Notes under the pieces: model-generated
The model's database searches: none
Told to the model about the DNA's origin: nothing
What the model saw: the letters and a program-made list of their open reading frames with translations, nothing else
From: Azoarcus sp.
Lineage (GTDB): Bacteria > Pseudomonadota > Gammaproteobacteria > Burkholderiales > Rhodocyclaceae
NCBI GenBank assembly: GCA_030656215.1
Contig: JAUSOD010000028.1
Coordinates: forward strand, 1 to 64,000
Length of the DNA: 64,000 nt
Direction of reading: 5' to 3'
Translations under genes and position numbers: made by a program
Part shown: positions 1-8,882 of the stretch, one piece after another
Numbering within the stretch: position 1 is the stretch's first letter
Layout of the letters: every line of letters starts with the position of its first letter

Positions 1-517
1 AGATCCCTTTTTTTTGGGGGGGTGGGGGGGGTTGGGGGCTTTTTCCATAGCTACATATCTGGGGAGGTATCGTTATTGAAAAACAGGGTGTCCCGGGGTC
101 TAGAGGACCGGGAGACCCCCCCAAAACCCCCAAACCCCCCACGTCGAGAAAACAGCGCCCCCAGCCGCGAAACTGAATTTCAGATCGTTTCGCGCCCCAC
201 CCCCACCACCGCCGCCCCACCGAATCGGCACCCGCATCGACCTCCCCGACTCCGCGAACTCATCCTCACCGGCATGACACCAGGCTGTGGTTTTTCGCTT
301 CCGCGCTTTCGATCCGTCGGGCAGCTGCCCAGCGTCCCACCGTTACAATTTTTCCACGCTGAAAAGGTGAGCGCCACTCACCCACCCCGGGGCTGAACAC
401 CGCGCCACAGAAAGGGAAAGCTGGAAAATGGGGGAGCAATTCTCCCGGTTACAACGTGCCGCGCATCCGCTGTAATGGAGTCACACCAAACGCAGCACTC
501 GACCAGGAGCAAACGCC
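1..517. other. Homopolymer-rich window start, no gene
   Basis: I see no convincing gene here. Positions 8-40 are a run of T then mostly G, and 115-139 are mostly C with short A runs, so the two stretches are roughly complementary. Such sequence is unlike the rest of the window and may be a poor-quality contig end. Positions 150-500 are ordinary GC-rich DNA leading to the ribosome-binding site of the first gene. Confidence 0.5.
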
Positions 518-829
518 ATGACCGCCACCAACAACACCATGCCCCAGGCCGACGCCGACGACCTCTTCGACGCCTTTGCCCTGCTCGATCGGACGCGCTC
601 CGACGTCATCGCCCACAACGCGCAGCGGATGAACCACCCGCTGGTGCGCGCCTGGCTGACCGGTGTCGGCAGGGAACCGAGTGCGCGCACCACCGGTATG
701 GTCAGCTCCTCCCCGGCCGTGCGCTTGGAGAAGCGGCTCGAGGCCGGCGAAGCGGTCACCCTCGGCGATGTCTTCGCCACCATCGTCAAGCTGCAGAAAG
801 ACCTGCACTACGCCCGCGCCGCGGCCTGA
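518..829 (+). CDS. Hypothetical protein, 103 aa
   Basis: A short soluble protein that I do not recognise. An AGGAGC ribosome-binding site lies about 7 bases before the ATG, which supports this start over overlapping alternatives. The protein is acidic at the N-terminus and predicted mostly helical, with no signal peptide, membrane segment or cysteine motif. It lies alone on the plus strand at the left end of the island-like region and converges with the DUF4124-type gene. Function unknown. Confidence 0.55.
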   Translation: MTATNNTMPQADADDLFDAFALLDRTRSDVIAHNAQRMNHPLVRAWLTGVGREPSARTTGMVSSSPAVRLEKRLEAGEAVTLGDVFATIVKLQKDLHYARAAA

Positions 830-887
830 TCGTGCTGAACCGGCGCCGAAAGTGAAGTCGGCGCCCGGATTGCTCAGGTCAATGACG

Positions 888-1526
888 TCAGGGGCACTGC
901 ATCCGGCCGTTGATCATCTGACACGCGCCACCGCCTGCTGCCGGGAAATACGTATTTCCAGCCCCTCGGTTGTAGCGCCCTCCCGCGTTGTCCCAGCACC
1001 CGCCGCTGTCACAATTCGTGATTGTCGTCGCTCTGGGTGGTGCGGCCCTTGAGGATCCGCGGCGGCCGTATTCGTTGTGGATCTCCACCCGGTCTGGCTC
1101 TCGCATGCCGCAAGCACTCCGCATCGCGGCTTCCTTCGAAGCGACAGATGCCTTGTTTCGGGTCATCGACCCCGCTTCGATGTCGAGCGACCATTTTGCT
1201 TGCTTGCAAGCATGGGAGTCGGCTCGCTCGGCTTGAAGATCCGACTCCGTTCGCCCGTACTGGCTGCGCGATGAGCCCGCAGCTTCGTAGGAATCCATCC
1301 TTTCCTGCAGATCCCTAATTTCGCGCTTGAGCGCCTGTTCTCGACTGCCCGACGTGTCGAGCGTGTTCTCATGCAGATTGACGGAGCCACCTGCGTTCTT
1401 CCCATGGCACGGCACATCCGAGAATGTGACTTTCCCGGTGCTGTCCTCCTTGCATTTGTACACCTGCGCGTCGGCAGAAGTGGAGACGAGGGCAGCGATC
1501 AGAATGGCGGCGGCAGCTGGAAGCAT
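888..1526 (-). CDS. DUF4124-like periplasmic protein, 212 aa
   Basis: The protein begins with a Sec-type signal peptide (hydrophobic residues about 3-15, cleavage probably after ADA at 18-20). The motif VYKC followed by GKVTFSDVPC is the pattern of DUF4124 proteins, small periplasmic proteins of unknown role common in Proteobacteria. The middle is charged and helical; the C-terminal third is rich in Gly, Arg and Cys. The ATG at 1526 is chosen because it places the signal peptide at the N-terminus, although the frame is open upstream to 1652. Four C-terminal cysteines could form disulfides. Function unknown. Confidence 0.7.
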   Translation of the reverse strand: MLPAAAAILIAALVSTSADAQVYKCKEDSTGKVTFSDVPCHGKNAGGSVNLHENTLDTSGSREQALKREIRDLQERMDSYEAAGSSRSQYGRTESDLQAERADSHACKQAKWSLDIEAGSMTRNKASVASKEAAMRSACGMREPDRVEIHNEYGRRGSSRAAPPRATTITNCDSGGCWDNAGGRYNRGAGNTYFPAAGGGACQMINGRMQCP

Positions 1527-1664
1527 GGCAATCAACTTGCATTGGTAGTTTGATACGCCATCGTAACCGCGAAGCACTGCTGTTCGTGTGAGTTCTGACC
1601 TGTTTCGGGTATCGCCTTCGTCACTCAGAACCAATGGACATATGACTCGCACTTCATATGTCGT

Positions 1665-1757
1665 TCAAGCCAGCTCGACCCGGTACGCCTTCTCCACCAC
1701 ACCGAGCGCCCCGGTGCGGCCGATCACAATGGATGTTGTGTAAAAGGCTTCACGCAT
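1665..1757 (-). CDS. Possible 30-codon ORF overlapping the hsdR stop
   Basis: An ATG inside the last codons of hsdR opens a 30-residue frame, so its start overlaps the hsdR stop by 8 bases. The peptide contains IGRTGALGVVEKAYRVELA and ends with TGA. Its position suggests translational coupling, but there is no independent ribosome-binding site. It could equally be a remnant of a longer gene. The IGRTGAL string recalls a segment of NAD-dependent DNA ligase, but this is too short to rely on. Confidence 0.2.
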   Translation of the reverse strand: MREAFYTTSIVIGRTGALGVVEKAYRVELA

Positions 1758-4700
1758 AAACGCCGGCATTCCGCTCCGGGTAGCTTTCATATACATGCTC
1801 AAAAACCGCCGAGCATTTTTGGTTGTAGAGCTCCGGGGTGTATACGCGCGGCAGGCCGCTGTCGAGCATGTCTTCGATGGCCAGCTTCAACTGTGAGCGC
1901 GCCGCAGCCTTCTGCCGCCAGTTAAGGACAAGCAATGCCTTGAGCCTGGTCAGTAGTTCGCGCGCAGCCTTCTTCACCTCGGTGCGTTCTTCGGCCGATA
2001 GCTCGGGGGCCGGCCGCGTCAAGATGTCAAAAATCACCAACTCTTCCTCGCTCATGTTCTCGCGTACATGGCGCTCCTGCTCGTCGTTCAGGCTGTTGGA
2101 CAGTGTCACCAACTCGGCAAACAGTTCCTCGATGCTGCGGCTGCCAGCGTTGTAGCTTTCGATCAGTGCCTCGAATTTTTCGGCGAAGTCGGCGCGGGTG
2201 CGATTCAACTGGATCATCTTTTCCAGTTGTGCGCGGATCGCAGTCTTGAGCACTTCGAGGTCAGTGTTCTTGTGCTTGGATTCCTTGAAACGTTGGGCCA
2301 GCGCTTCGAAGTTGATTTTTGACAGATCAAGTGCCGGTGGGCCTGACTGCCGAATTTCATGGCCAGTGATGGATCCGTCAAGCAGGACGTTGATCTGACC
2401 CATCACTTTGGAAATATCCGGCGGGTTCGGGTTGAGCGTGGCGCGGATGGCTTCGGCCAGTGTCGTCAGACAGGCGACACGACTGGCGAACTCCAGCGCT
2501 GACGGATCGGGCTTCACGGCGCGGTAGAGCGTACTGACCAGCCGCTCATGGGCAAAGAAGTCGCTGCGCAGCGGGTCGGGTGAGATCAGCGCGTTCATGC
2601 CGTCCTGAATGCACGACAGGCGCTCCATGCTGCCGGCCGCCGTCGCCTCTATCTCGGTTAGCATCACCTTGTGTGCGGCGCAGAAGGCCGTGGCACCCAC
2701 CACCGACGTGCGCAGTTCTTCGACCAGTTGCTGCTTGTCCTTGACCGGACTCTTACCGTCCTTGCCTGCGCCATAGATCGCCAGCGCTTTTTCCAGCGAG
2801 GCGAAGACGTTGGCGTAATCGACGATGACGCCGCTGTGCTTGCCGGGAAACACACGGTTGGCGCGGGCGATGGCCTGCATCAGCGTGTGGTTGCGCATCG
2901 GCTTGTCGAGATACACCGTCGAGCAGCTTGGGGCGTCGAAGCCGGTCAGCCACATGGCGCAGACAAAGACCAGCCGCAGCGGATCGTCGGTGTCCTTGAA
3001 CTTCTCGTCCAGCCCCGGCTGCCCGGTGGAAGACGACAGGTTCATGCGTTTGCGGTGCGGCTCGATGTCCAGGCCCAGCGCCTGCATCTGCTGGATCTCG
3101 TTCTGCCCCGGCGAGACGATCACCGCCATGTCGGTTGTGGTCAGCACATCGAGCCGCGCTTTCAGTTTGGCCCGGCGTGCATCGCGGTGTGCCTGCTCGG
3201 GACTCATCTCACCACCGCGCGGCTGGTAGTGCAGTTCGCCCAGTTCCTTCTGGACCCGTGCGGTTTCCTCCGCCCAATGCACCTTCACCTTGTCGTGCAT
3301 GCGCAGCGCGGTGGCCTTGTCGATCGACACCACCATCGCCTTACCAACCGCATTTGCCAACATTCCGCGCCCGAGGAAGTGGCACACGATGTCCTGTGCC
3401 ACGGTTTCCAGCCGGTCGTCCCGGGTGATCAGGTGGTATTGCCGTCCCAGCACCTTCTCCAGCTTGGCCTCTTGATCGGCGTCGAGATCGGCATCCTCGA
3501 TCACACGGTAAATGTCTTCGTTCAGGTCCGGATTGACGAGCTGCAGTTCCGGTGTGCGGTTCTCGTAGAACAGCGGCACGGTGGCGCCGTCTTCGATGGA
3601 CTGCTGGAAGTCGTAGATTGAAACGTAATCGCCGAAGACTTCCTTGGTGCGCTCCTCACCGGCGATCAGCGGCGTCCCGGTAAAGGCCAGGAACATCGCC
3701 TTGGGTAGGGCTGCGCGCATGTTGAGCGCCAGCGTGTCGTACTGGCTGCGGTGCGCTTCGTCGGTCAGCACGATCACGTCGGAGCGGTCACACAGCAACT
3801 CGGACGTCTGGAACTTGTGCACCAGCGTGAAGACGTAACGGTGGTTGCCGCGCAGAAGCTCGCGCAGGTGGGCACCACTGGCGGCATGGCATTCATCTCC
3901 TTCGGCCTCCGACACCGCGCCGGTGGTCTTGAAGGTCTTGGCGATCTGCTCGTCCAGTTCGACGCGGTCAGTGACGATCACAAAGGTCCAGTTGCCGGCT
4001 AGTTTGCGCAGCACCTTTTGGGCGAAGAACACCATCGAGAAGCTTTTGCCGCTGCCTTGCGTCTGCCAGAACACGCCGCCGCGCCCGTGGCCCAGCTTGC
4101 GTGCTTCGAGCATGGAGGCGATGGCATTATTGACGCCGAGGAACTGGTGGTTCTGCCCAAGGATCTTGATCTGCCCCGCCTTGTGTTCGGAAAACAGGGT
4201 GAAGTTCTCGACCAGATCGAGCAGGCGTGTCGGGTCGCAGGTGCCGCGCAGCATGACTTCCAGCGACACGCGGCGGGGTTCGTCCTCGCGCTCGATACGC
4301 TTCCACTCCACCCAGCGCCCCCACTCGGCGGTGAGCGAGCCGACGCGGCTGTCGGTGCCGTTGCTGGCGATGAGGAACGCGTTGCTCCAAAATAGCGCTG
4401 GAATCTGCTGCTTGTAGTGGGTCAGGTTCTCGTCAAACGCCGCCCGCGCCGGCACACCCGGTTTCTTGAGTTCGATCACCACCCAGGGAAGGCCATTGAC
4501 GAAGCCGACCAGATCGGGCCGGCAGGTATAGAGCGCACCAGTGACGCTGAACTGGCTGACCAGCAGGAAGTCGTTGTGCTCCGGATGTTCCCAATCGACC
4601 ACGCGCAGGCGTTCCGTCTTCTGGCCCCCGTGTTCGCGGTCAGGGACGGACACCTTGATGCCTTCCTTGAGCAGTTGATAAACCTCGCGGTTGGCGGCCT

Positions 4701-4959
4701 CCAGGCTCATCGCCGAACGATCGCGGGTTAGCTCATCAATGGCGGTTTGAATCGCCTCCGGCGGCAGTGTCGGGTTAAATTTGGACAGCGCAGCGCGCAG
4801 GCGTTCGACCAGCACCACCTCGCCCTTGGTCGCGCGCCCCAGCGTTCCGTCCGCACCGAACGTCTCTTCCATCGCCGATACCGTCTGCCAGCCGAGCGCA
4901 GCAAACAGGCTGATGGCGGGCTGTTCGACGAGCTGGTCTTCGGAATAGGCGTGGGACAT
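1750..4959 (-). CDS. hsdR: Type I restriction enzyme R subunit (HsdR)
   Basis: HsdR is the motor and nuclease subunit of a type I restriction-modification complex; it translocates and cleaves unmodified DNA with HsdM and HsdS. All expected parts are visible in 1069 aa: an N-terminal PD-(D/E)XK nuclease (Asp149, Glu163-Leu-Lys165), Walker A GSGKS near residue 302, DEAH at 400-403, TGTP near 427-430, and helicase motif VI (QAIARANR). A helical C-terminal region follows, as needed for assembly on HsdM/HsdS. It is the last gene of a five-gene operon and starts 2 bases after the preceding stop. The length is normal and no frame break is seen, so the enzyme is probably active. Confidence 0.97.
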   Translation of the reverse strand: MSHAYSEDQLVEQPAISLFAALGWQTVSAMEETFGADGTLGRATKGEVVLVERLRAALSKFNPTLPPEAIQTAIDELTRDRSAMSLEAANREVYQLLKEGIKVSVPDREHGGQKTERLRVVDWEHPEHNDFLLVSQFSVTGALYTCRPDLVGFVNGLPWVVIELKKPGVPARAAFDENLTHYKQQIPALFWSNAFLIASNGTDSRVGSLTAEWGRWVEWKRIEREDEPRRVSLEVMLRGTCDPTRLLDLVENFTLFSEHKAGQIKILGQNHQFLGVNNAIASMLEARKLGHGRGGVFWQTQGSGKSFSMVFFAQKVLRKLAGNWTFVIVTDRVELDEQIAKTFKTTGAVSEAEGDECHAASGAHLRELLRGNHRYVFTLVHKFQTSELLCDRSDVIVLTDEAHRSQYDTLALNMRAALPKAMFLAFTGTPLIAGEERTKEVFGDYVSIYDFQQSIEDGATVPLFYENRTPELQLVNPDLNEDIYRVIEDADLDADQEAKLEKVLGRQYHLITRDDRLETVAQDIVCHFLGRGMLANAVGKAMVVSIDKATALRMHDKVKVHWAEETARVQKELGELHYQPRGGEMSPEQAHRDARRAKLKARLDVLTTTDMAVIVSPGQNEIQQMQALGLDIEPHRKRMNLSSSTGQPGLDEKFKDTDDPLRLVFVCAMWLTGFDAPSCSTVYLDKPMRNHTLMQAIARANRVFPGKHSGVIVDYANVFASLEKALAIYGAGKDGKSPVKDKQQLVEELRTSVVGATAFCAAHKVMLTEIEATAAGSMERLSCIQDGMNALISPDPLRSDFFAHERLVSTLYRAVKPDPSALEFASRVACLTTLAEAIRATLNPNPPDISKVMGQINVLLDGSITGHEIRQSGPPALDLSKINFEALAQRFKESKHKNTDLEVLKTAIRAQLEKMIQLNRTRADFAEKFEALIESYNAGSRSIEELFAELVTLSNSLNDEQERHVRENMSEEELVIFDILTRPAPELSAEERTEVKKAARELLTRLKALLVLNWRQKAAARSQLKLAIEDMLDSGLPRVYTPELYNQKCSAVFEHVYESYPERNAGVYA

Positions 4960-4961
4960 TG

Positions 4962-5969
4962 CTATCCCTCGATGACTAGGGTTCCGTCGGGGAACACCAT
5001 CGATCCCCGATCTGAAATATTCCCAATGGTAGATCCGTGTTTGCCTAATTGGGGGCGTATCTTCTTGAACTCGTCAAAGTCGCCGAGTGCTTGCGCGATT
5101 AGCGGGTCGATTTCAAAGCGGACACGATCAGGATCGAATCCGACTGCTGCGGCCGTAATTGCACGTAGTGGGCTACTTTTCTCGCCATTGTCGTTAGTGA
5201 TTTGGCGACGACTCTGCCGAGGATCACTACCCTCCCTGAACTCTTGTCGACACCAAGCTGCCAGATTCTCATCGCCAGTCAGTTCGAACCAGCTCGCAAA
5301 AGAGCGACGAAAGACGTAGTAACTCAGTTCAGGCAACAACTCGGTCGCGCCTTCGGGGTCGCGAATGTGCAGCGTACCGACTCCAGCAGAATTTTGAGAG
5401 TCAAGAGTCAAGACGCTACCAAAAGATCGCGAAAATGATGGGTGGGCAACAGCGTCCTTGCCTTGGCGGAGTGCTGTACCCATCGCTGACTTGTGACAGT
5501 TCGAACCGGTGCCCTTGGATTCCATTACAGCCAAGTCGCTACTTGTCGGATTCAGCATCACATAATCCGGAGACTTTGTCCCGGCATAGGGCGGATGCAA
5601 TCCCGCAACCCATGGGCCGAAATCTGCTATCCAATGGTAACCACGCTCCCATTTCCAGTAGGCGTAGCTCACTCCTTGCGCTAGTTCGCCAATTCTCGTG
5701 GTCGCCGAAAAATCACGAATCACGTTCAGATAGAGGGCTGATACGCGGAGATCGGGTGCGCGATTCCAGTCGAGCAAGAACCGTAGAGTCGGTTTCACGA
5801 TCGCAGCCAAGTATTTTCGCGACGCCCGCCCTGAGTTCACGGTTAGCACTGACCTGACCATCGCAAATACAAGCTGACGATCATTAACTATGAACGGCTG
5901 TGGCGGAGCTATGGCGGCTCCGGGACGGGCACAACCGTATTCAATGACGGGTATCGAGAATTGGGTCAT
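4962..5969 (-). CDS. Unrecognised PD-(D/E)XK-like protein inside the hsd operon, 335 aa
   Basis: I do not recognise this family. The sequence holds a nuclease-like signature: SPDYV (Pro134-Asp135), a 14-residue gap, then VMESKGT (Glu150-Ser-Lys152), followed by a helix with Gln169 in TALRQG. That is the D-(E/Q)xK-Q order of the PD-(D/E)XK superfamily. The rest has scattered Trp/Tyr-rich segments near residues 100-122 and a C-terminal Arg/Asp-rich part. It overlaps hsdS by 4 bases (ATGA) and stops 2 bases before hsdR, so it is translated as part of the R-M operon. No signal peptide or membrane segment. It may be an accessory restriction or anti-phage nuclease; the motif is seen, the role is inferred. 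Confidence 0.75.
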   Translation of the reverse strand: MTQFSIPVIEYGCARPGAAIAPPQPFIVNDRQLVFAMVRSVLTVNSGRASRKYLAAIVKPTLRFLLDWNRAPDLRVSALYLNVIRDFSATTRIGELAQGVSYAYWKWERGYHWIADFGPWVAGLHPPYAGTKSPDYVMLNPTSSDLAVMESKGTGSNCHKSAMGTALRQGKDAVAHPSFSRSFGSVLTLDSQNSAGVGTLHIRDPEGATELLPELSYYVFRRSFASWFELTGDENLAAWCRQEFREGSDPRQSRRQITNDNGEKSSPLRAITAAAVGFDPDRVRFEIDPLIAQALGDFDEFKKIRPQLGKHGSTIGNISDRGSMVFPDGTLVIEG

Positions 5970-7258
5970 GTTGCTGGTTCCACAAGATCGAGCGGCAAAG
6001 CCTGGCCGGAGAGCAGGCGCGGCAGCAGCAGATCACGGGTGCGGCGAAGGTTTTGAACTTGCTGGCTCAGTGTGGCAATTTCCGAATGCAGTGGCTCGAA
6101 ATGTTTCGTGGCGGTTTCCACTACCGAAGACGGAGGGCACACCAACTCAATGCCTTGCATGTCGTCCTTCGTCACCGATGCGAAGATGGCCCCATTACCC
6201 ATCATGTCGTCCTTTGTGAAGCGGTTTCGCAGTTGCTCCCAAATAAACGCTTGGTGCCCTTGGTTGTGCCGTATGGCCGACAGACCTCGACCCAAGATGA
6301 TCCTCTTGTTGGCGATGTTCATTCGTCCAACCGGCGCACGCACGCTAAATAGAATGTCGCCAGCTTCCGCGATGCGTCCCTCTGCAGTGCAGAACAAGCG
6401 GTCAGATGGGAACCGATCCCCAAAATTCGTAACGCCCTGATGGAATGCAACACCGTCACCGACCTCGTTGTAGAACTCCGATTTCGGCGACTGGCCCATC
6501 GTAAGGCCGCAAACGTCCTTGAGCTTCTTCACCTCCCACCCCTGCGGAATCTCGCCGAGGGGGGAGGCGACGCGGGGGTGGTTTTCGTGCCCGGGGAAGC
6601 GAAAGTGGACGAACCATTCGCGGTAGAGGGCGCGGGCCATCGACTCAAGAATCTTGATGCGCCGCTGGCTGTTCTCGATGAGTTCGTCGTAGGCCGACAG
6701 GATGCCCGCGATCCGTTGCTGGACGGGGAGCGGGGGGAGTACAACCGGAAGCTTCTTCAAAATTCCCAAGTTGATACCTGGAACTGCAGCCCCAATCGCT
6801 TTGCCGAGGACGTGCTGAACCATCTTCGGTCCGGCAAAGTAGAAGAACAGGTACTCCGGATCAGCGAGGTCGAGGTTGGGCCGCAGCTTAAGCTGCTTGT
6901 TGGAGATGATGTACTCGGGAAATGGGCCGTTTTTTGGAATAAGGCCGACCTGGCCAATGGTTCCCCAACAAGTGAAAACCAAATCGCCCGCACGGACGTG
7001 TTGCGCTCTGTATTTTGTTGCTTGCTCCGCGCTCACGAATGCGAATCCCTCTGGCACGAACCTCGTAAGGTCGTTGCGAAGATTTCCACCCCGAATAATG
7101 GGCACACCTGATTCGACGAAATATTTTGAGCTGATGTTCGAACCGAATGGGCCTGCGACACAAGCCGATTTTTCAGGCGACTTGATGTCGTCAACCGTTA
7201 CTAGTTGCCACCCTCTTGGCAGTGGCGTCTCGAATAGGGGATGGACGGTTGCTGCCAT
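5966..7258 (-). CDS. hsdS: Type I restriction specificity subunit (HsdS)
   Basis: HsdS recognises the bipartite DNA target for both methylation and restriction. The 430-aa protein has the usual two halves: a first target-recognition domain starting at LPRGWQLVTVDDI, a conserved helical spacer (PPLPVQQRIAGILSAYDELI), a second domain starting at IPQGWEVKKL, and a final coiled helix ending in RDLLLPRLLSGQ. The ATG at 7258 is chosen because it lies 2 bases after the hsdM stop and gives the normal HsdS start; the frame stays open upstream inside hsdM but reads as an out-of-frame shadow. Both halves look intact, so a bipartite recognition site is expected, but its sequence cannot be predicted. Confidence 0.95.
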   Translation of the reverse strand: MAATVHPLFETPLPRGWQLVTVDDIKSPEKSACVAGPFGSNISSKYFVESGVPIIRGGNLRNDLTRFVPEGFAFVSAEQATKYRAQHVRAGDLVFTCWGTIGQVGLIPKNGPFPEYIISNKQLKLRPNLDLADPEYLFFYFAGPKMVQHVLGKAIGAAVPGINLGILKKLPVVLPPLPVQQRIAGILSAYDELIENSQRRIKILESMARALYREWFVHFRFPGHENHPRVASPLGEIPQGWEVKKLKDVCGLTMGQSPKSEFYNEVGDGVAFHQGVTNFGDRFPSDRLFCTAEGRIAEAGDILFSVRAPVGRMNIANKRIILGRGLSAIRHNQGHQAFIWEQLRNRFTKDDMMGNGAIFASVTKDDMQGIELVCPPSSVVETATKHFEPLHSEIATLSQQVQNLRRTRDLLLPRLLSGQALPLDLVEPAT

Positions 7259-7260
7259 TT

Positions 7261-8880
7261 TCAAGCCTCCAAAATCTCCGCCACATTCGCGGCGATGGTC
7301 TGCTCCAATTCCCGAGCCTGAGCGTTCAGCGATTCCAGCTCCTCGTTCAAGGTTTCGAGCTGTTCCTTGAAGTCCTCGTCGCTGACCTCCTCGCCCGGTG
7401 CGACGCCGACGTAACGGCCGGGGTTGAGCGACCAGCCCTGGGCTTCGATCTCGGTGAGCGTCGCGGCCTTGCACAGGCCGGGCACGTCGGCGTAGGCGGG
7501 TTTGTCGCCAAAGACTTCTTTGATTTTGGCTGCCGTTCCGCCATCGCCAACTATTAGATCAAGCGCCTCGCCGCGATAGAGGCGGACGATGTTGGCGATG
7601 AAGCCGATCTGCGATGGCGTCCAGTCGCGGTGGGCGCGATCGACCTGCCGGTAGATGTGGCGGGCGTCGATGAACAGTACGGTGTCGGCGCGCTTGGTTT
7701 TGGCCTTGCCCTTGTCGAAGAACCACAGCGTGCAGGGCAGCGTGACGGTGTAGAACATGTTGGGGCCGACCGCGACCATGACATCGACCGCCCGTGCTTC
7801 GATCAACTTCTGCCGCAGTTCCTGTTCGGACGAGCGGGCGTCGGAGGCGGAGTTGGCCATAACGAACCCGGCGCGGCCGGTGGCGTTGAGCGCCGAGTAG
7901 AAGAGCTGTATCCACAGGTAGTTGGCGTTATCGGTGCGCGGCAGGCCAAAGGGGAAGCGGCGACCGGCGCCGACCATGTCTTTCAGCCGTTCCTTGTCCA
8001 CCGCATTTACGTTGAACGGTGGATTGGCGAGGACGAAGTCGAACTGACCGGTGGCGGTGTGCGGGTCGTCGTAGTAGCTGTTGATGTTGCCGCCGTGTTT
8101 GATGTCGCCTTCCAGCCCATGCACGGCCAAGTTGAGGCGGCATAGACGGCCGGTGTCGTCGGTTTTTTCGACGCCGCAGATGGCGAGTTCGGCGGCGGGG
8201 CTCTTCTGGTGTTCGGCAACGAAGCGCGCCGACTGCACGAACATGCCGCCGGAGCCGCAGGCGGGGTCGAGGATGCGACCGTGGAAGGGTTCGATGATTT
8301 CAGCCAGCAGTTTGACGATGCTGGAGGGCGTGTAGAACTCGCCGCCACCCTGTCCCTCGGTCATGGCAAAGGCGCCAAGGAAGTATTCGTAGATGCGGCC
8401 GAAGGCGTCGTAGTCGAGCGTGGCCGGAATCTCGGAGACCTTCTTCAGCAGTTCCTTGAGCAAGGTGCTGGTGAAAAGGTTGTAGGTCTTGGGCAGCACG
8501 CCGGCAAGCTGCTGGTTGTGCTTCTCGATCTCGCGCATCGCGGCGTTGACCTTGGCGCCGATGTCGGCCACCTCGGGCAGCGTCAGAAGATAGTCGAAGC
8601 GCGTCTCGGAGGCGAGGTAGAGGATGCCCTCAGCGTGGTAGGCGGCGGGTTCATCGACCCGGCTGCCGCGCCGCGACGACGCGCTGGCGCCTTCGAGTTT
8701 GGTGCGCTGAATGGCGAAGCGGACTTCGGCAAAGCGCAGGAAGATCAGACCGAGGATGGGGCCGGAGTATTCCTGAGCCTTGAGGCCAGAGTTGGCGCGG
8801 AACTGGTCGGCGGCATCCCACAGACGCTTTTCGAGCGAGGAGGAGGCGGCGTCTTTTTCGGAGGGGGCAATCCAGAGCAT
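7261..8880 (-). CDS. hsdM: Type I restriction-modification DNA methyltransferase (HsdM)
   Basis: HsdM transfers a methyl group from S-adenosylmethionine to adenine N6 in the HsdS target. The 539-aa protein has an N-terminal helical domain (residues about 10-150), the GGGEFYTP entry motif (178-185), the SAM-binding motif DPACGSGG (205-212) and the catalytic NPPF (286-289), followed by a C-terminal coiled region that contacts HsdS. It begins 2 bases after the DUF262 gene stop and ends 2 bases before hsdS, so the genes are co-transcribed. Length and motifs are complete. The accessory metK upstream could feed its cofactor. Confidence 0.97.
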   Translation of the reverse strand: MLWIAPSEKDAASSSLEKRLWDAADQFRANSGLKAQEYSGPILGLIFLRFAEVRFAIQRTKLEGASASSRRGSRVDEPAAYHAEGILYLASETRFDYLLTLPEVADIGAKVNAAMREIEKHNQQLAGVLPKTYNLFTSTLLKELLKKVSEIPATLDYDAFGRIYEYFLGAFAMTEGQGGGEFYTPSSIVKLLAEIIEPFHGRILDPACGSGGMFVQSARFVAEHQKSPAAELAICGVEKTDDTGRLCRLNLAVHGLEGDIKHGGNINSYYDDPHTATGQFDFVLANPPFNVNAVDKERLKDMVGAGRRFPFGLPRTDNANYLWIQLFYSALNATGRAGFVMANSASDARSSEQELRQKLIEARAVDVMVAVGPNMFYTVTLPCTLWFFDKGKAKTKRADTVLFIDARHIYRQVDRAHRDWTPSQIGFIANIVRLYRGEALDLIVGDGGTAAKIKEVFGDKPAYADVPGLCKAATLTEIEAQGWSLNPGRYVGVAPGEEVSDEDFKEQLETLNEELESLNAQARELEQTIAANVAEILEA

Positions 8881-8882
8881 AG

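Noticed and set aside
2671-3621. 316-codon plus-strand frame opposite hsdR
   Set aside because: Antisense to an intact helicase domain, His/Val-rich, no start signal.
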